Origin: Stereum hirsutum FP-91666 SS1
Taxonomy: Eukaryota; Basidiomycota; Agaricomycetes; Russulales; Stereaceae
DNA: 64,000 nucleotides
Direction of reading: 5' to 3'
Assembly: GCF_000264905.1 (NCBI RefSeq)
Contig: NW_006763155.1
Span: 147,871-211,870 of the forward strand
Each line of letters opens with the position of its first letter. Within the stretch, counting starts at the first letter, position 1. Shown here one piece after another: positions 60,436 through 64,000 of this stretch. Position numbers and translations under genes: made by a program. Under the pieces are notes generated by a model. The model had not been told where the DNA came from. It was given only the letters and a program-made list of their open reading frames with translations, and did no database searches.

Positions 60436-61008
60436 TTAAGGATATTTCTTGAGCCCTCGACATTTTTCGCATAACATGTACGTCTCCCGCTTCCTGTCCT
60501 TCGACCGGCCCTTAATGAGCTGATATATTCCGTAACCGACCGCACCAATGATGACTGCGCTGACAATTCCGTCCACAGCGCCCACTAGAAAGGCCCAAGC
60601 CGGTAAGGTGCCGCCTGCACCGATTTTCTGTGCGACTGAAAAAGACGATCCGGAAACGACATTTCCTATGCAACTTTGGATTTCGGCCGCCCTCGTTCCT
60701 TCATAGTTCAGTTCGTCTCAGATTCTCCGAAACTGGGACGCCAGTATAGAATACCTACCTTCAACGACACCGTTGGCACCAAAGCCTATCAATCCCACTA
60801 CGCCTCGAGCAACAGCAGGGGCCACTGTTGCACCAACAACAGCTCCTATGATTATAACAGCTCCTCCGATAACTACCTGTCTCGACACTCGGTGGCTGCC
60901 AGAACATTCGCACCGCGTAAATGTGGGCTCGTCCGAAAGAAGAGTGTGCTCATGAGTCCTCTGAGTCATATTTAGTAGCTCGAAAAGGAGAGCTTTCAGT
61001 GAAAGCAT
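60436..61008 (-). CDS. ISG12/IFI6-16-like small membrane protein
   Basis: Two exons (61008-60759 and 60698-60436) join across a 60-bp intron with matching phase to give 170 residues. Exon 1 holds the glycine/alanine-rich hydrophobic segment VVIGGAVIIIGAVVGATVAP then VGLIGFGANGVVEG. Exon 2 continues TRAAEIQSCIGNVVSGSSFS then AQKIGAGGTLPAWAFLVGAV. Together these match the core of the interferon-induced 6-16 family (GFxGxGIxxGSxAAxxQS.. then G..AxLQSxG). A second hydrophobic stretch (VSAVIIGAVGYGIYQLI) is followed by a basic tail and CEKCRGLKKYP. Animal members sit in mitochondrial or ER membranes and affect apoptosis; fungal members are uncharacterised. The start is uncertain (an ATG 13 codons inside is possible). 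A TATA-like ACTTATAATC lies about 85 bp upstream. Confidence 0.75.
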
Positions 61009-61834
61009 GAAGTAGTATGAGACTGCAAACAGTGGCTTGAGTGATGAGATGAGACAGAGAATATGGAGTATGAGCGCACAATGCGATTATAAGTAGCTGT
61101 TCCGTATTTCGGTGGCGTCAGTCCATACATTCACGTCATCATCGATAGTGACGGTTTCGCCGAAAGAACAACGTGTCCCAAGTCAAAGGCCCTCGAGGGA
61201 GAGGCGAGGGCGTCCAGGGCTTCGGAGAATGTATTTGAAGTCGCATAAATATATCTAAATTATTGTGGCGGCTTCCATGCACTGACCACGATTGGAGGAA
61301 GTAAGGCATGTTTCCGCAACACGCTAAGTATTGATGAACAGCACACAATAGACGAGCCAGCGCAAATTAGCGTGTGACGGTAGCTTTTAGGTTAGTGTGC
61401 GCGCCACAACGGAGGAACGAGGACAAGCAAACATACCGAAGGCTTGAATGACCACGCAACAGAGCTAAAATTAATGTCGCTCGGTGACAAGTCTCAAGCA
61501 CATTGACACGAGGGACGAACATACACAAAGCTATTGACTGAGGTGCTCAAGTCCTGAGAGCATAAAGCCCATGAACTACCGCGGTCACAATTGTGGTGGG
61601 CCCAGTTAGCACATAGTTCACAGATCACAAAGGACAAGACACAGTAATTCGAGGTGGAGAGCCTCGGAGTCATACAGAGCGGATTGGTGCTCAGTCGCTC
61701 CGCCATAGTCGAGCACAATGCATCCATATGTGTAGAATTGCTCGAATCCGTTGAGTTAGCTAAATATACCGGGTCGTGGGCCACAAGCGTGACCATGAAG
61801 ATGCGATACAGCTACACAAAGAGCAAACGTACTA

Positions 61835-62990
61835 TCTCGAGTACGAGGATTTTCATCCGTGCTTCCCATAGCTGGTCCACAGAGACCCAGTACGGCTTCA
61901 GCATATAGCGAGGATATGGAAATGAGGAGCGTATCTGCCAGATGTAACGAAAAGCAGCTTGGAAAGCAACTTTGAGGAAACCCAGGTCTCGTTTATGTGT
62001 TCCTGGTCAGCGTCACACTCAGAACTACATGAACACATTTCTCAATGCTGAAGAGAAGACGGTTCGGAAAGGAGCAGACACGCTGCATCAAGCGACGAGC
62101 TAGACGGGGAATTCGGAAGCAGTTAAGAACAAACCGCCAGCCTCGACGGATATTAAAAGCTTGAGACTGACTAGTGAGAGATAGTGTGATACCAAACATG
62201 TCGAGGATGTCAACCATGCAGAGAGACAGGCAGACGAGATTCCAGAGCCATGCCCAGACACAAAACCAACAGTGCAACCCAGAGCCAACGATCCCGAATC
62301 TAGCAGCGAGTTTGAGAGCTCTTTGAGGGCGAATCAGTCACAAAGGAGAAGAGCACTGAGCACCCGAGCGAAAGCAACGATAAGTGGTTCGTTCACAGAA
62401 CCGTCGAGAGTCAGCAGTGAAAGAGCTACGGGTGGTGGTGAGGGTCAACGAAGAGGAGAAGCGGGTGAAAAAAATGCTACCGTCGGCAGGTCTCGGTCCC
62501 GAGTTGGGCCTCTTCCGGACCCTTCCGCGAGATGAATTTCTTTATCGCCACAAGCATTCCGCCACACCGCATCGTCTCCCTTTCCATTGCTCAGTCTCCC
62601 CTCACCAATGGTAGCCACACAACCTGCCGATCGAGTCTAAGACGGCGAGCGTAATGCATACATGACGCGCTGCATATCACAACGAACGGTGTGTCGAGCC
62701 CCGTTCGTACTTGCAAAAGAGTAGTATGACCCCTCCACAACCTCACCGTTCTCCTCTCGCTCGACGTCAGCTCTCAGCAGCGATGTAAAAAATGACATGG
62801 ACCCTCTTCTCGCATGTAATACAGCATCACCGCACCTCCCGGCCTCTCGTTTTCCCTACGCAAACGACTATGGGTCTTCTGACACCACCATACCGGTCAA
62901 TCCGTCTGCCTCGAACCCTTCGACCTCCCATCCTCAACATGAAGGTGAAGATGGAGAATTGCGTTAGCGATTGACCCGGGGAGCAGAATG
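61835..62990. repeat. Segmental-duplication block 2 (inverted partner 30187-31750)
   Basis: Matches block 1 in reverse orientation, from GGATGAAAATCCT near 61850 (minus strand) through TCTGGAATCTCGT to the module at 62408-62580 and on to the CAAACGACTATGGG region near 62861. Length differs because of indels between 61.9 and 62.2 kb. On the minus strand, both blocks keep the peptides FRYI, then QLWEARMKILVLE here against QLQEAWMKILALA in block 1, suggesting that an ancestral unidentified gene pointed away from the LOR copy. Confidence 0.65.
62408..62580 (-). promoter_or_regulatory. LOR-associated upstream module, copy H
   Basis: On the minus strand: GAGACGATGCGGTGTGGCGG, ATGCTTGTGGCGATAAAGAA, then GGAAGGGTCCGG and CCCAACTCGGGACCGAGACC. 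Nearly identical to copy C, with the same downstream GAGGGTCAACGAAGAGGAGA (read on the opposite strand). It precedes the LOR remnant on the plus strand. Confidence 0.6.
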
Positions 62991-63590
62991 TGGCGAGCTG
63001 CGGTGGATAAGCGTATAGTTGGAACAGTACGTTTCTCTTTGTTTCACGGCTCTCGTTGTCTCCTCTATCCCATCACTGTTCCTGGGATTCTACTCCTGCC
63101 CCATGAATCTATGCTGTCGTTTGTCAGTCAAGACCTTTGTTTGAACGACGATTGTGCAAATGGCGCCCATCCCCACCTTAATCAATGCTGTTCTGACTTT
63201 GGTCTGGATAGACGCCGCCGATCTCTGCACGACGACGAATAAATGCCCTGGTATGCTCTTCTTATCCTTTCATCTCTCTGCATCCTTGCCCTATCGTTTC
63301 GTATCCGAAGACGCACTCTTCTCATCCCTCCACGTCCTCTTGTCCTCCGCAGCCTTCCCTGTAGTTTGTCTTTCCATTATCATATCCCTCTGCGTCTACC
63401 TTTCATCATCACGTCTCACATTCTTTTGCTTCAATCGCCAGCTGACTCTCTCCTCAAACACAGTATCTGGATGCTCACGCATAATTGGCCCCTTCCACAA
63501 CCACGCCTCCGCGAGCGTTTCATCCTCCCACGCGATCTCATCGATGCGCAGTGTAATGATACCGGTGCGTTTTTTCTCTTTCTTCATTCG
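62880..63590 (+). pseudogene. LOR copy H, decayed
   Basis: Three segments follow copy D in order. Near 62895 the DNA GTCTGCCTCGAACCCTTCGA encodes VCLEPFD (against VHLEPFH), then after a deletion CAACATGAAG and GGAGAATTGCG track the MKENIW region. Near 63205-63250, WIDAADLCTTTNK stands for IDATDGTDLCTVKKK before a GTATGC donor. Near 63467-63565, GCSRIIGPFHNHASASVSSS matches GSFRMIGFFDNPASANASSS before GTGCGT. Frame shifts and the exon-1 deletion rule out an intact protein. Confidence 0.6.
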
Positions 63591-64000
63591 GTTTTCATTT
63601 GTGAAACATCAGCTTCATGCGCTCATCGCATACACTATTCCTTTTCCCTCACATCATCGTATTCCGCATTCAAATGAACGACATCCCGATCCTCTCTTGC
63701 CCACATCGTTGGCGTTACGTTTTGATAATACCTTTACCACGTACTCTTTGCGTCATCTTTCTCCGTCGACCTCTTTTGAATAGACCAGCCGTATGTACCG
63801 ATTCTCACCATTCCTTTTCCACGGCTACTGCCTCGGCTACTGCCTCGGCTACTCATACCTTACCACCATACTCGTCCTCCTTTCTTCCTTATGCAGGCAT
63901 TTCGCTACCTATCACATCAAGTACAACATGTCTTGTCGCCCTCGCCCTCCTCATCCATGTTTTTCTACCTTCACGCGCCTTTCACTGGCGCATATATCAG

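Noticed and set aside
62408..62614. Open frame VVRVNEEEKRVKKM shared with the minus strand at 30.6-30.77 kb
   Set aside because: The two blocks are so similar in DNA that a shared frame is expected. Other module copies do not keep it, so it is more likely upstream DNA than a protein.

Overview
The window looks like a stretch of a filamentous basidiomycete (probably Agaricomycete) nuclear genome. The supported genes are broken by many short introns (about 45-105 bp, donors mostly GTGCGT/GTGAGT/GTATGT, acceptors YAG). The protein families are those usual in mushroom-forming fungi: MFS transporters, a cytochrome P450, F-box, DUF2235-WD40, ricin-B-like beta-trefoils, LURP-one-related (LOR) proteins and an ISG12/IFI6-16-like protein. 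Exon models were read by eye from frame continuity and splice signals; nothing was computed or searched.

Layout. 1-10.0 kb has no gene I can support and holds diverged inverted repeats and mobile-element-like ends. 10.0-10.7 kb is a broken LOR copy. 12.0-22.8 kb is the ordinary gene-rich part: a Dal5-type MFS permease (-), a DHA1-type MFS transporter (+), a LOR gene (-) and a P450 (-). 24-25 kb has a decayed LOR copy and a small hairpin element. 27.4-28.7 kb is an F-box-like gene. 29.4-31.75 kb is a segmental-duplication block. 33.9-38.7 kb holds two convergent beta-trefoil lectin-type genes, followed by unclear remnants to 40.2 kb. 41.0-41.5 kb is another LOR remnant behind a conserved upstream module. 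44.3-49.0 kb is the most striking gene: a 15-exon model joining a DUF2235 (Tle1-like) hydrolase domain to 14 WD40 blades. 50.4-51.6 kb is an unrecognised multi-exon gene. 52.0-52.9 kb is an inverted copy of 29.4-30.2 kb. 54-56.6 kb has minisatellites, a damaged LOR copy and a copia Gag fragment. 60.4-61.0 kb is an ISG12-like gene. 61.8-63.6 kb is a second copy of the duplication block, with a LOR pseudogene.

Two themes emerge. First, LOR genes are dispersed in at least six or seven states of decay, and most copies lie next to the same upstream module, marked by repeated TGTGGCGA and a pyrimidine-rich tract. Second, the 30-52 kb interval, bounded by inverted copies of one ~0.9-kb segment, carries the lectin-like genes and the hydrolase-WD40 gene. 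These are modular recognition/effector architectures, but any shared pathway is inference.
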